Translations under genes and position numbers: made by a program
Shown: positions 1-7,793 of the stretch, one piece after another
Position numbering within the stretch: position 1 is the first letter of the stretch
How the letters are laid out: the number at the start of each line of letters is the position of its first letter
Notes under the pieces: model-generated
Seen by the model: only the letters and a program-made list of their open reading frames with translations
What the model was told of the DNA's origin: nothing
Databases searched by the model: none
Origin: Streptomyces davaonensis JCM 4913
GTDB lineage: Bacteria; Actinomycetota; Actinomycetes; Streptomycetales; Streptomycetaceae
NCBI RefSeq assembly: GCF_000349325.1
Contig: NC_020504.1
Span: 6,792,053 to 6,856,052, forward strand
Length of the DNA stretch: 64,000 bases
Reading direction: 5' to 3'

Positions 1-519
1 GTGAGCTGGCTGGAGTCCGTGCAGTCGCTCGTGCGCCAGGTACGCGGGCGCGGCGTCGCCGCCCGTACGGTCTCCACCGACAGCATCCGGGGCGGAACGC
101 AGTGGGCGGACTTACCGCGCACCGGGGTGCGCACGGTGCCCTCGCTGCCCGTACCGATGCTCATCGTCGACCGGTCCACCGCGTTGCTGCCGACCGAACC
201 GGCCGCTCCCTGGCGCGGCGTTCTCCAGCTGTCCGCACCAGGCGTACTGGAGGCCCTGATCGCCCTGTTCGAGGGCGTGTGGGCGAGCGCCGTCCCGCTC
301 GGCGGTGTCGAAGCGCGCCCCGCCGAGGGCGGGTTGAACCCGCGGGAGCGGGAAGTGCTGCGGCTGCTGGCACGCGGCCTCAACGACGACGCCGTCCGCA
401 GACGGCTCGGCCTCTCCCTGCGCACGGTGCGCAGAATCGTCGCCGACCTGTGCACCCGCCTGGGCGCGGCCAGCCGCTTCGAGGCGGGCTACCTGGCCGC
501 CAAACGCGGCTGGATCTAG
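1..519 (+). CDS. LuxR-family transcriptional regulator, C-terminal part (5' truncated by window edge)
   Basis: The last 60 residues form a LuxR/NarL helix-turn-helix: NPREREVLRLLARG starts the domain, followed by a recognition-helix region LSLRTVRRIVADLCTRLGA. The segment before it (TVPSLPVPMLIVDR, then TALLP) resembles the end of the long sensory region seen in about 320-residue Streptomyces LuxR proteins. The reading frame is open to base 1, so the GTG at base 1 is probably internal and the gene starts outside the window. It precedes the MFS/amidase/ACP operon on the same strand and could be its cluster-situated regulator; that role is inferred from position only. Confidence 0.8.
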   Translation: MSWLESVQSLVRQVRGRGVAARTVSTDSIRGGTQWADLPRTGVRTVPSLPVPMLIVDRSTALLPTEPAAPWRGVLQLSAPGVLEALIALFEGVWASAVPLGGVEARPAEGGLNPREREVLRLLARGLNDDAVRRRLGLSLRTVRRIVADLCTRLGAASRFEAGYLAAKRGWI

Positions 520-583
520 CCCGGTTGTGCGGGCCCGCGGGGGCAGCGGCAACTTTCTCCCGGGAGTTGCCGGTGCACTGCCT

Positions 584-639
584 GGCCGGTGCCACGGCGA
601 GTCGACCAGCATGCTGGTCGAACGTCCATGGCACCGGCC
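584..639. promoter_or_regulatory. 56-bp dyad between luxR-like gene and biosynthetic operon
   Basis: A perfect 20-bp palindrome lies at 602-621 (half-site TCGACCAGCA). Outer arms at 584-597 (GGCCGGTGCCACGG) and 626-639 (CCATGGCACCGGCC) pair with one mismatch around the same centre, separated by a 4x4 unmatched ring. No U-run follows, so it is less like a simple terminator. A 20-bp inner palindrome is the size of typical LuxR-type operators. It could serve as the regulator's binding site or as a transcript hairpin between the two genes. A smaller inverted repeat, CGGCAACT/AGTTGCCG, lies just upstream at 547-572. Confidence 0.6.
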
Positions 640-678
640 TGGACAAATGGCCTGGTGAACGGGGGCGGGCGGAGGGCG

Positions 679-2094
679 ATGGCACAGTCACCTCCCGAGG
701 AGACCGACGGCAGCGGCGAGGCCGAGCGGTCCGAAGAGAGCGCGCAGACCAAGGGCGGCGAGGAGCGAGCGCCGTCGCTCTGGCGCAACCGCGACTATCT
801 GTCCTGGTGGACCGGCAACGGCCTGTCGACGCTGGGCACCAGCGTCTCGACGCTCGCCTTCCCGCTCCTGATGCTCTACGAGACGGGATCCGCGACGCAG
901 GCCGGCACCATCACCGTCCTGCACATGCTCGGCAAACTCGGCACCCTCGCGGTGGGCGGGGCACTGGCCGACCGGATCTCCCGCCGCGCCATCCTGTGCG
1001 TCGTCCCCCTGATCGAGGCGCTGGCGATGGGCGCGGTCGCCCTGCTGGTGTACCGGGGTGATCCGGCCGTCCTCGCGCTGGATCTGCTGGCCCTGGTCAG
1101 CGGGCTCGCGGCGGGCCTGAAGATCGGCGTGTCGACGCCGGTGCTGCGCCGGGTCGTGCCCAAGGAGCAGATCGCGAACGCGACGGCGCAGGGCATGGGC
1201 CGCGACATGGTCCTCCAGCTCCTCGGCGCCCCGCTCGGCGGTCTGCTGTACTCCGCGGCCCGCTGGATCCCGTTCCTCTTCGACGCCCTCTCCTTCGTCT
1301 TCGTCACCCTGGGCACCCTGTTCATCCGACGGCCGCTCGGCCCGGACCGGAAGAACGACGAGCAACGGCCCGGCCTGCTCACCGAGATGGGCGACGGCCT
1401 GCGCATGATCAGGCGCAGCGACTATCTGCGCTTCACCATCGCCTGGGGAGCCCTGCTCAACACCGTGGCGCAGGGGTTCACGCTGCTGTTCATCGTGCTC
1501 GTGCAGCACCGCGGCGGCAGTCCCACGGCGGTCGGCGTCGTGACCTCGCTCGCGGTGGCCGGGGGTGTCGTCGGCGCCGTGCTCGGGCCGACGCTGATGC
1601 AACAGCTGGGGGCGCGGCGGGTCCTGCACGCCGCCGCCTGGATCTTCGTGGCGTCGTTCGCCGTCGTGGGCCTGGTCCCCGAGCCCTGGCAGATCGGCCT
1701 GGTCATGATGGTCGGCATGATCAGCATGGTGCCGATGAACGTCGTCACCGAGTCGTACGAGGTCCGGCTGGTGCCGGACGCCTACCTGGGCCGGGTCGCC
1801 GCGACGAGCCGGTTCTGCTTCCAGGGCGTGCAGTGGGTCGGCCCGCTGGCGGCGGGCGTCCTCGCCGACACCCTGGGACCGGAGTCCGCCGCCCTGGTCC
1901 TGGCCGGTGTCATGGCCGTGCTGGCCGTCGTCCTGCACCTCGGCCGACGCAACCTCGCCCTCCTGGACAGCCCCCTGGCCGACGTACAGGAACTCCCCGC
2001 CCCGAACGACCGCGACCCGCAGGACGAGGACCCGCAGGACCAGGACCCGGAGGACGGCGTGCTCACGGGACCGTCCAAGGGCTCGGCAAGTTGA
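679..2094 (+). CDS. MFS efflux transporter (EntS/macrolide-exporter type)
   Basis: A 471-residue polytopic membrane protein with about 12 hydrophobic segments. The first helices begin near SWWTGNGLSTLGTSVSTLAF, with a cytoplasmic loop GGALADRISRRAILC after TM2. The architecture matches the MFS_3 group, which exports siderophores and antibiotics. The ATG at 679 is preferred because GGGGCGGGCGGAGGG lies just upstream; an in-frame ATG at 628-630 lacks such a site and would add residues unlike an MFS N terminus. Termini are Glu/Asp-rich, with repeated DPQDEDPQDQDPED near the C terminus. First gene of an operon reaching 6309, so export of the cluster product is the likely role. Confidence 0.85.
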   Translation: MAQSPPEETDGSGEAERSEESAQTKGGEERAPSLWRNRDYLSWWTGNGLSTLGTSVSTLAFPLLMLYETGSATQAGTITVLHMLGKLGTLAVGGALADRISRRAILCVVPLIEALAMGAVALLVYRGDPAVLALDLLALVSGLAAGLKIGVSTPVLRRVVPKEQIANATAQGMGRDMVLQLLGAPLGGLLYSAARWIPFLFDALSFVFVTLGTLFIRRPLGPDRKNDEQRPGLLTEMGDGLRMIRRSDYLRFTIAWGALLNTVAQGFTLLFIVLVQHRGGSPTAVGVVTSLAVAGGVVGAVLGPTLMQQLGARRVLHAAAWIFVASFAVVGLVPEPWQIGLVMMVGMISMVPMNVVTESYEVRLVPDAYLGRVAATSRFCFQGVQWVGPLAAGVLADTLGPESAALVLAGVMAVLAVVLHLGRRNLALLDSPLADVQELPAPNDRDPQDEDPQDQDPEDGVLTGPSKGSAS

Positions 2095-2137
2095 CTCTCC
2101 GGACCGCTTGGACCGGCACACACATCTGAGGACAGCC

Positions 2138-3442
2138 ATGGAAGATCTCGTTCAGCCCACCTCCCTGGTCCGTGTGGCCGAGAGCCTGCGCTCCGGTGAG
2201 ACCGATCCGCGAGAACTGGCGGCCCGCACCCTCGACCGCATCGCCGCCGTGGACGGCACCGTCCAGGCCTTCGTGCCCGAGCCCGGCCGCGCGGAGCGGC
2301 TCGACGCCGCCGCGCGCGAACTCGTCGCCCGCGGCGAGGAGTTGGCGGAGCGGCCCCCGCTGTACGGCGTACCCGTGGGCGTGAAGGACATCGTGCACGT
2401 CGCCGGGCTGCCCACCGCGGCGGGTTCCCAGCTTCCGCCGGAGGAACTGGCCGGGCCCCAGGCCGCCGTGATCGACCGGCTGGAGAAGGCCGGGGCGATC
2501 ATCGCGGGCAAGACGGTGACCGGCGAGTTCGCCGTCACCGCGCCCGGCCCCACCCGCAATCCGCACCGCACCGATCACACCCCGGGCGGCACCAGCAGCG
2601 GATCGGCGGCGGCTGTCGCGGCCGGCCTGGTCCCGCTCGCCATCGGCACCCAGACGATCGGCTCGCTCATCCGGCCCGCCGCGTACTGCGGAGTCGTGGG
2701 ATTCAAGCCGACCCACGGCCGCATCCCGCTCGACGGCGTCCTCCCGGTCGCCCCGACGTTCGACACGGTCGGCGTCATCGCCGCCACGGTCGCCGACGCC
2801 ACCCTGGCAGCCTCGTGCCTGGTCGACGACTGGAAGCCCGCCCCGACCGAATCCGGCCGACCGGTGCTCGGCGTCCCCGAGGGCCCCTACCTGTCCTTCG
2901 CGGAGCCCGAGGCCCAGGCCGCGTACGAGCAGCAGCTCACCGCGCTCGAAACCGCGGGCTACGACATCGTCCGGGTCCCGATGTTCGCCAACCTCGAAGA
3001 AGAGGCCTTCCCCCTCTTCATCATCAACCTCTACGAACTCTCCCGGGCCCACGCCGACCTGTTCGAGCGGTTCGGCGAGCTCTACGACGAGCGCACCGCG
3101 GACGCGATCCGGCAGGGCCGGCCCGCCGAGGACTCGGACCACGCCAAGGCGCTCCAGCAGCGCGAGGACTTCCGTGACTCCATCGCGGCGACGACCGACG
3201 CGCACGGCATCGACCTGTGGGTCACCCCGGCGGCGACCGGACCCGCGCCCGCCGGACTCGACAACCCGGGCGAGTCGGTGATGTCCCTGCCGTGGAGCGG
3301 CGCGGGCCTGCCCTGCCTCACCATCCCCACCGCCCGTCCGCAGGGCGAACTGCCCCTCGGTCTCCAGTGCGTGGGCCGCACCGGCGAGGACGAGCGACTG
3401 CTGGGCTGGGCCACCGAGCTGGAGCGAGTGCTGTCCGCGTAG
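2138..3442 (+). CDS. Amidase-signature family hydrolase/acyltransferase
   Basis: A 434-residue protein with the amidase-signature core. The catalytic lysine is in GVKDI (K83), the Gly/Ser loop PGGTSSGSAAAVAAG is near residues 149-163, and the nucleophile serine is in TIGSLIRPA (S176). The position 24 residues before the nucleophile, normally the cis-serine, appears to be Thr152, and the usual GGS before the nucleophile is IGS. Family members hydrolyse or transfer amides through a Ser-cisSer-Lys triad. The ATG lies 43 bp after the MFS gene. Inside an ACP/adenylation operon it could trim, release or transamidate a carrier-bound product rather than act in nutrient use. Substrate unknown. Confidence 0.85.
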   Translation: MEDLVQPTSLVRVAESLRSGETDPRELAARTLDRIAAVDGTVQAFVPEPGRAERLDAAARELVARGEELAERPPLYGVPVGVKDIVHVAGLPTAAGSQLPPEELAGPQAAVIDRLEKAGAIIAGKTVTGEFAVTAPGPTRNPHRTDHTPGGTSSGSAAAVAAGLVPLAIGTQTIGSLIRPAAYCGVVGFKPTHGRIPLDGVLPVAPTFDTVGVIAATVADATLAASCLVDDWKPAPTESGRPVLGVPEGPYLSFAEPEAQAAYEQQLTALETAGYDIVRVPMFANLEEEAFPLFIINLYELSRAHADLFERFGELYDERTADAIRQGRPAEDSDHAKALQQREDFRDSIAATTDAHGIDLWVTPAATGPAPAGLDNPGESVMSLPWSGAGLPCLTIPTARPQGELPLGLQCVGRTGEDERLLGWATELERVLSA

Positions 3443-3475
3443 GCGCGGCTGTCGGTACAGGCGAAAGGACGACAC

Positions 3476-4504
3476 GTGAGCAACGCAGCGCGGCCGGGCA
3501 TCATCGCGGCGGGCACGGCCTTCGGCACACCACAGGCCGTGGCCGACACGGCCGCCGCGTACGTGCCCGACCCGGAGGCCGTGGGCAGGCTCGGCTACAC
3601 GACCTACCACCGTGTGGCCGACGGCGTCACCGCGACCGACCTCGCGGCCGGCGCCGCCCGGGAAGCCCTGGAGAACGCGGACCTGGACATCGCCGACATC
3701 GACCTGATCGTCGTCGGCCACTCCGACGTCCCGGAATACCTGGGCTGGGACCCCTCGGCGGCGGTGGCGCGGGCCCTCGGGGCGGGCTCCACACCGACGG
3801 TGCTGTTCACGCAGGCGTGCGCCGCCTGGGCGCCGGCGCTCGACCATGTCGCCGGCGCCATGGCCCTCGATCCCGGCACCGAGACCGCGCTGCTGATCCT
3901 GGTCAACGTGCACAGCGAGGCCCACAGCAACCGCATGGACTTCAACGGCTGCATCGCGAGCGACGGCGCCGTCGCCGTCGTCCTGCGCCGCGGGTATCCC
4001 CGGCTGTGCCGGCTCTCCTCCGCGCAGGTGACGAACCCCGAGTACGCGGACCTCTTCCGCATCGAGTACGGCGGCTCGGCCGTACCCGTGCCGCCCGCGG
4101 GCAGCACCCACCGGGACCTGGACCCCATGGTGTCGGTCTACCGGCACTTCGACCGGGACCCGGCACGGTTCCAGGCGTTCCTGAAGGAGAACACCACCCG
4201 GCTCGCGGACGTCGTCGACGCCGCCCTGGCCCGCGCCGGACGGGACCGCGCCGAACTGGCCCGGCTCGTCTACCTCAACGACAACCAGCAGACGTTCCGG
4301 GCGGTCGCCGACACCGTCGGACTTCCCTTGGAGCGCACCAACGCCAGGCAGGCCCGCGAACTGGGCCACATGGGGGCCGCCGACCAACTCGTGTGCCTGT
4401 GGCGGCACCTGGAGTCCGGCGAGCTGGCCAAGGGAGACCTCGTGGCGCTCGCCGGTGCCGCGTCTCCCGGCATGCACTGGTTCTGCACGTTGCTAGAAGT
4501 GTGA
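3476..4504 (+). CDS. KAS III-like condensing/acyl-transfer enzyme
   Basis: A 342-residue thiolase-fold protein of FabH type. The nucleophile cysteine is in FTQACAAW (C115). Where classical FabH has a catalytic His in a PHQAN motif, this protein reads YLNDNQQTF (N268, D269). Where FabH has the catalytic Asn in GNTSAAS, it reads GHMGAADQ (H298). The Cys-His-Asn set is therefore rearranged to Cys plus a C-terminal His with a nearby Asp/Asn. From memory, KAS III relatives that form esters or amides instead of C-C bonds (the CerJ-like group) show a comparable shift. GTG start; 33 bp after the amidase and 21 bp before the ACP. It probably moves an acyl or aminoacyl group from the adjacent carrier protein; the acceptor is unknown. 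Confidence 0.8.
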   Translation: MSNAARPGIIAAGTAFGTPQAVADTAAAYVPDPEAVGRLGYTTYHRVADGVTATDLAAGAAREALENADLDIADIDLIVVGHSDVPEYLGWDPSAAVARALGAGSTPTVLFTQACAAWAPALDHVAGAMALDPGTETALLILVNVHSEAHSNRMDFNGCIASDGAVAVVLRRGYPRLCRLSSAQVTNPEYADLFRIEYGGSAVPVPPAGSTHRDLDPMVSVYRHFDRDPARFQAFLKENTTRLADVVDAALARAGRDRAELARLVYLNDNQQTFRAVADTVGLPLERTNARQARELGHMGAADQLVCLWRHLESGELAKGDLVALAGAASPGMHWFCTLLEV

Positions 4505-4525
4505 CAAAGTGAAAGGAAACCCCCC

Positions 4526-4822
4526 ATGCCAGCCGAACCCCACACCGCGCCGGCGCCGCCCCTGACCATCCCCGAGGACGACATCGCCGCCTTCGTCGTC
4601 GAGCGGTTCCTGCCCGGCGTCGACCGCCGTGAACTCGAAGCCGACTACGACCTGTTGGCCAGCGCGGTGATCGACAGCCTCGGTGTGCTGCACATCGCCG
4701 CCTGGCTGGAGGAGCGCTACGGCCTGCGTCTCCCCGACGAGGAACTCACCAGCCGCAACTTCCGCTCCGTACACGCCATCCAGCTCACCGCCGCCCGCGC
4801 GACCACCGGGGGGCGGGGATGA
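4526..4822 (+). CDS. Acyl/peptidyl carrier protein
   Basis: A 98-residue carrier protein. The phosphopantetheine attachment serine is S51 in AVIDSLGVLHIAAWLEERYG, a standard DSL motif at the start of helix II. The N-terminal 20 residues are Pro/Ala-rich and disordered. Its TGA overlaps the ATG of the adenylating enzyme, which implies coupled translation and partnership. It is acidic, as carrier proteins are. Together with the downstream enzyme it should be loaded with one activated acid and handed to the KAS III-like enzyme upstream. Confidence 0.85.
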   Translation: MPAEPHTAPAPPLTIPEDDIAAFVVERFLPGVDRRELEADYDLLASAVIDSLGVLHIAAWLEERYGLRLPDEELTSRNFRSVHAIQLTAARATTGGRG

Positions 4823-6309
4823 CCCAGTCGTTCGTGACGGCGTTCGCCGCCCGCGCGGCCGCCGCGCCGTCCGTCCCCGCCCTCATCTGGGAGAACCAGG
4901 CGATCGGCTACGGCGAGCTGTACGCCATGGCCTGCCGGGCCCGCGCCCAGGTGACCGCCGCGGCCCTGGACACCGAAGGCCCCGTGGGCCTGCGGGTGCG
5001 GAAGTCGCCGGAGGCCGTCGCCCTGGTGCTGGGCTGCCTCATGGCGGGCCGCAGCTTTCTGCTGCCCTCCCACGAACTGCCCGACATCCCGCTCAAAGAG
5101 CTTTACCACCAAGCGGGTTGCCGCCAGATCTTCGGGACCGTCGACGGCCCGATGATCGACGCGGTGGTGCACCCGGCCGCCGGGTGGACCGGCGCCGCAC
5201 CGCAACAGGAGCAGCCGGCGCCGGTGGACCCCGACGCCATCGGGTTCATGCTCACGACCTCCGGCTCGACCGGCGTACCCAAGATCGTCCCGATCTCGTA
5301 CGGGGCGGTCACCCGGTTCGCCGCCTGGGCAGCCGAGACCTTCGGCATCACGAACGGCACCCGGGTCCTCAACTACGCCCCCCTCAACTTCGACCTGTGC
5401 CTTCTGGACGTGTGGTCCACGCTGGCCTACGGCGGCACCGTCGTCATGGTCGACCCCGACCGGGGCACCTCGGAGACGTATCTGCGCGAACTCGTGACCG
5501 GCCACGGAGTGCAGGTGGTCCAGGGCGTGCCGCTGCTGTTCCAACTACTCGTCGAGGCGGCCGGAGGCGAGCCGCTGGACGGCCCGGAACACCTCGTCTT
5601 CGCGGGCGAGTCCTTCCCCGCACGCCTGCTGGACGACCTCGCCCCGGTCTTCCCCGAGGCCCGCTGGTACAACAACTACGGCTGCACGGAGACGAACAAC
5701 AGCTTCCTGCACGAGGTGGACCGCGACGGCCCGGTGACCGCCCCGCTGCCGATCGGCCGACCGCTGCCCGGCGTGAACTGGCTGCTCGTGGACGGGGACG
5801 GCCGCGCGCTGACCGGACCGGGACAGGGCGAGCTGCTGGTCAACACCCCCTTCCAGACCACGGGTTACCTGAACTCGCCGAACGAGGAGAAGTTCGGCCC
5901 GCACCCGGACGGCGACCCCGGGCTCCTCTACTACCGCAGCGGTGACATCGCCACCCGGCACGAGGACGGCTCCCTGAGCGTGCTCGGACGCCGGGACTTC
6001 CTGGTGAAGGTGCGTGGGTTCCAGGTCAGCACCCAGAGCGTCGAGGGCATCCTGCTCGACCACCCCGCGGTGGCCGAGGCCGCCGTGGTCGCGCTGCCCG
6101 ACCCGGTCGCGGGCCACCGCCTGCACGCTCAACTGCGCCTGACCGAGCCCGGCTCCGTGGGCGTACTGACCCTGCGCCAGTACTGCGCCCAGCGCACCGT
6201 GCGAGCGGCCGTCCCCGCCGTGTTCGAGCTGGTGACCACTGCACTGCCGAGGACCTCCACCGGCAAGGTCGACCGGACCCGGATCAAGCAGTCCCTGCTG
6301 GAACAGTGA
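4819..6309 (+). CDS. Standalone adenylating enzyme (amino acid or acyl-AMP ligase)
   Basis: A 496-residue ANL-superfamily enzyme. The P-loop is TTSGSTGVPK (about 145-155), the aromatic/Glu motif is YNNYGCTETN, the hinge region is RSGDIATRHEDG, and the C-terminal catalytic lysine is in TSTGKVDR. The A4 motif reads NFDLCLLDVW with Asp192 at the position that binds the substrate alpha-amine in amino-acid-activating domains, and it resembles DltA-type enzymes. An amino acid substrate is therefore more likely than a fatty acid, though this is inference. It lacks a fused carrier domain; the carrier is the overlapping upstream gene. Last gene of the operon, followed by a strong hairpin. Confidence 0.85.
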   Translation: MTQSFVTAFAARAAAAPSVPALIWENQAIGYGELYAMACRARAQVTAAALDTEGPVGLRVRKSPEAVALVLGCLMAGRSFLLPSHELPDIPLKELYHQAGCRQIFGTVDGPMIDAVVHPAAGWTGAAPQQEQPAPVDPDAIGFMLTTSGSTGVPKIVPISYGAVTRFAAWAAETFGITNGTRVLNYAPLNFDLCLLDVWSTLAYGGTVVMVDPDRGTSETYLRELVTGHGVQVVQGVPLLFQLLVEAAGGEPLDGPEHLVFAGESFPARLLDDLAPVFPEARWYNNYGCTETNNSFLHEVDRDGPVTAPLPIGRPLPGVNWLLVDGDGRALTGPGQGELLVNTPFQTTGYLNSPNEEKFGPHPDGDPGLLYYRSGDIATRHEDGSLSVLGRRDFLVKVRGFQVSTQSVEGILLDHPAVAEAAVVALPDPVAGHRLHAQLRLTEPGSVGVLTLRQYCAQRTVRAAVPAVFELVTTALPRTSTGKVDRTRIKQSLLEQ

Positions 6310-6322
6310 CTGCGCACATGAC

Positions 6323-6362
6323 GAAGGGGCTGTCCGGCCGTACGGCCGGACAGCCCCTCCTT
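6323..6362. terminator. Bidirectional terminator between convergent genes
   Basis: A near-perfect hairpin: arm GGGGCTGTCCGGCC (6326-6339), loop GTAC, arm GGCCGGACAGCCCC (6344-6357), flanked by AAGG/CCTT bases. It lies between the end of the adenylating-enzyme gene and the end of the minus-strand membrane-protein gene, so it can serve both. Confidence 0.85.
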
Positions 6363-6380
6363 ATGTCCCGTGTCCCGCTG

Positions 6381-7322
6381 CTACCGGCTGCGGACCGCCC
6401 GGAAGGCCTTGGCCACTCCGCTCGCGCCGATGAGGATCACGAGCAGCGCCGCGCCGCTGTAGACGGCATCCCCGGAGTCGAAGAGCGTCTCGGCGTCCGC
6501 CAGGAACTCCGGGTTGAGGAGCAGTTGTTGCTGAAGGATCCAGGCCAGCGACAGCGTGAACAGGGCCTGGGCTGCGGCGTACCAGCCGACCAGACGCATG
6601 GTCCAGCCCCGCGCGGCCGCCCGGGCGAGTCCGACCGCGACCAGACCGGCGAGACCGATGAGCACCGGCCAGATCCAGCCCGACCACAGCTCCGGGTCGA
6701 GCACCTCGATGCCCTCGCCGTCCACCCGGTAGGGCTGTGCGCTGTGCTGCCAGACGATCAGCCCGAACAGCAGGGCGTCCCACACCGCCCCGGCGACGGC
6801 CACGGGACCGCCCTTGTCCGGCTCCGGTGCCTCGGGCAGGTCGTCCGGGGTCCAGGAGTCGGCGTCCACCGTGTCCGCGCGGTGCCGTACCCGCTCGGTC
6901 ACGGCGAACACCACGGTGAGGACGGCGACGATCTGGGCGCCGACCGTCAACAGAGTGCCGATACCGCTGCCGACGGCGTCGCCGAAGCCGCGGCCGTCGG
7001 CGATGTCCAGCGCGACGAATCCGACGGTGACCGCCGGAAGCACCGTGCAGAGCAGGGTCTTCATCAGCCGCATGTACGCGGGGTACAGGTCGGCCCCGAT
7101 CAGGGCGAGCGGCCGCTCGGTGTACCGGGCCGCGTACCTGACCGGATCCCCCAGTTCGCTGAGCACCTCGCGCTCCGCCGCCCGCGGATCGGCCGGGTTG
7201 CGCCCCTCGGCCGTGTCCGCGATGGTGGCGCGCAGTTCCAGGGCGATGTCGCCCCGGTGCTCGGCCGGGAGCCGCCGCACGACCTCGTGCACATAGCGGT
7301 CCGTGAGGCTGCTCGTAGTCAT
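6381..7322 (-). CDS. Membrane protein with N-terminal HAAS-type domain, PadR partner
   Basis: A 313-residue protein. The N-terminal 75 residues are soluble and helical (RYVHEVVRRLPAEHRGDIALELR, then REVLSELGDPVRYAARY), which resembles the HAAS signalling domain that commonly accompanies PadR regulators. About five to six hydrophobic segments follow (for example LCTVLPAVTVGFVALDI and VLIGLAGLVAVGLARAAA). Its ATG overlaps the stop of the PadR gene (ATGA), so the two are co-translated and likely form a regulator/effector pair. The specific function is unknown; a role in membrane stress sensing or an efflux accessory is possible. Confidence 0.75.
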   Translation of the reverse strand: MTTSSLTDRYVHEVVRRLPAEHRGDIALELRATIADTAEGRNPADPRAAEREVLSELGDPVRYAARYTERPLALIGADLYPAYMRLMKTLLCTVLPAVTVGFVALDIADGRGFGDAVGSGIGTLLTVGAQIVAVLTVVFAVTERVRHRADTVDADSWTPDDLPEAPEPDKGGPVAVAGAVWDALLFGLIVWQHSAQPYRVDGEGIEVLDPELWSGWIWPVLIGLAGLVAVGLARAAARGWTMRLVGWYAAAQALFTLSLAWILQQQLLLNPEFLADAETLFDSGDAVYSGAALLVILIGASGVAKAFRAVRSR

Positions 7323-7657
7323 CGGTCCTCCTTGGTGAGTCGAGAAATCGAGGCGACGAGGTCGTGCCACTCGCGCACGAGTCCGGCGCCGACCAGGGAC
7401 CCGTCGGGGCTGACCTGGTAGTACTTCCGGGGTCGGGGTTCGTCGGTGTTCCACTCGCTCGTGAGCAGGCCCTGTTTCTCCAGCCGACGCAGCAAGGGGT
7501 AGAGGGTGTTGCCGTCGACCAACACCCCTGCGTCGTTGAGCGTTTCCAGGAGCGCGTAGCCGTACTGCGGCTTCCGCAGCAGCGCGAGGCAGGCCAGCAC
7601 GACCGTTCCGCGCCGCAGCTCCTGGGCCTGGCTGAGGGTTAGTTCATCTACGGACAC
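7319..7657 (-). CDS. PadR-family transcriptional repressor
   Basis: A winged-helix PadR protein of 112 residues: TLSQAQELRRGTVVLACLAL, then QYGYALLETLNDAG and TLYPLLRRLEKQGLL, the hallmark winged-helix segment, then RPRKYYQVSPDG. The start is uncertain. A GTG at 7681 would add eight residues but falls inside an inverted repeat that looks like the operator, and neither start has a clear ribosome-binding site, so I prefer the GTG at 7657. Coupled to the downstream membrane-protein gene. Such repressors usually sense small hydrophobic compounds and autoregulate. Confidence 0.85.
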   Translation of the reverse strand: MSVDELTLSQAQELRRGTVVLACLALLRKPQYGYALLETLNDAGVLVDGNTLYPLLRRLEKQGLLTSEWNTDEPRPRKYYQVSPDGSLVGAGLVREWHDLVASISRLTKEDR

Positions 7658-7668
7658 GCAAGACACAA

Positions 7669-7687
7669 TACTGTGCGGCACACACTA
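7669..7687. promoter_or_regulatory. Candidate PadR operator overlapping its own promoter
   Basis: An imperfect inverted repeat, TACTGTGCGGCACACACTA, with outer TA.TGTG and CACA.TA half-sites. It lies immediately upstream of the preferred PadR start. Autoregulation at such a site is usual for PadR proteins. Read by eye; the exact centre is uncertain. Confidence 0.4.
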
Positions 7688-7726
7688 ATGTCCGCTGCTT
7701 CGGTGAAGGTTGTCTGAACGAATGCG

Positions 7727-7764
7727 GAAGCGCCCCCCGGGTTGGTCAACCCGGGGGGCGCTTC
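7727..7764 (-). terminator. Terminator of the transglycosylase-like gene
   Basis: An 18-bp perfect stem (GAAGCGCCCCCCGGGTTG paired with its complement) with a two-base loop. It lies 30 bp past the stop of the minus-strand transglycosylase gene. Confidence 0.85.
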
Positions 7765-7793
7765 GTGCGTTATGGGTGGCTCGTGGCCGCGGC

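Noticed and set aside
589..678. Upstream extension of the MFS gene to 589
   Set aside because: The extra residues would be translated from the dyad region and do not look like an MFS N terminus; the ATG at 679 has a strong ribosome-binding site.
2063..4477. 804-residue minus-strand frame across the amidase and KAS III genes
   Set aside because: It mirrors two genes with clear motifs and shows only low-complexity Gly/Arg/Val sequence.
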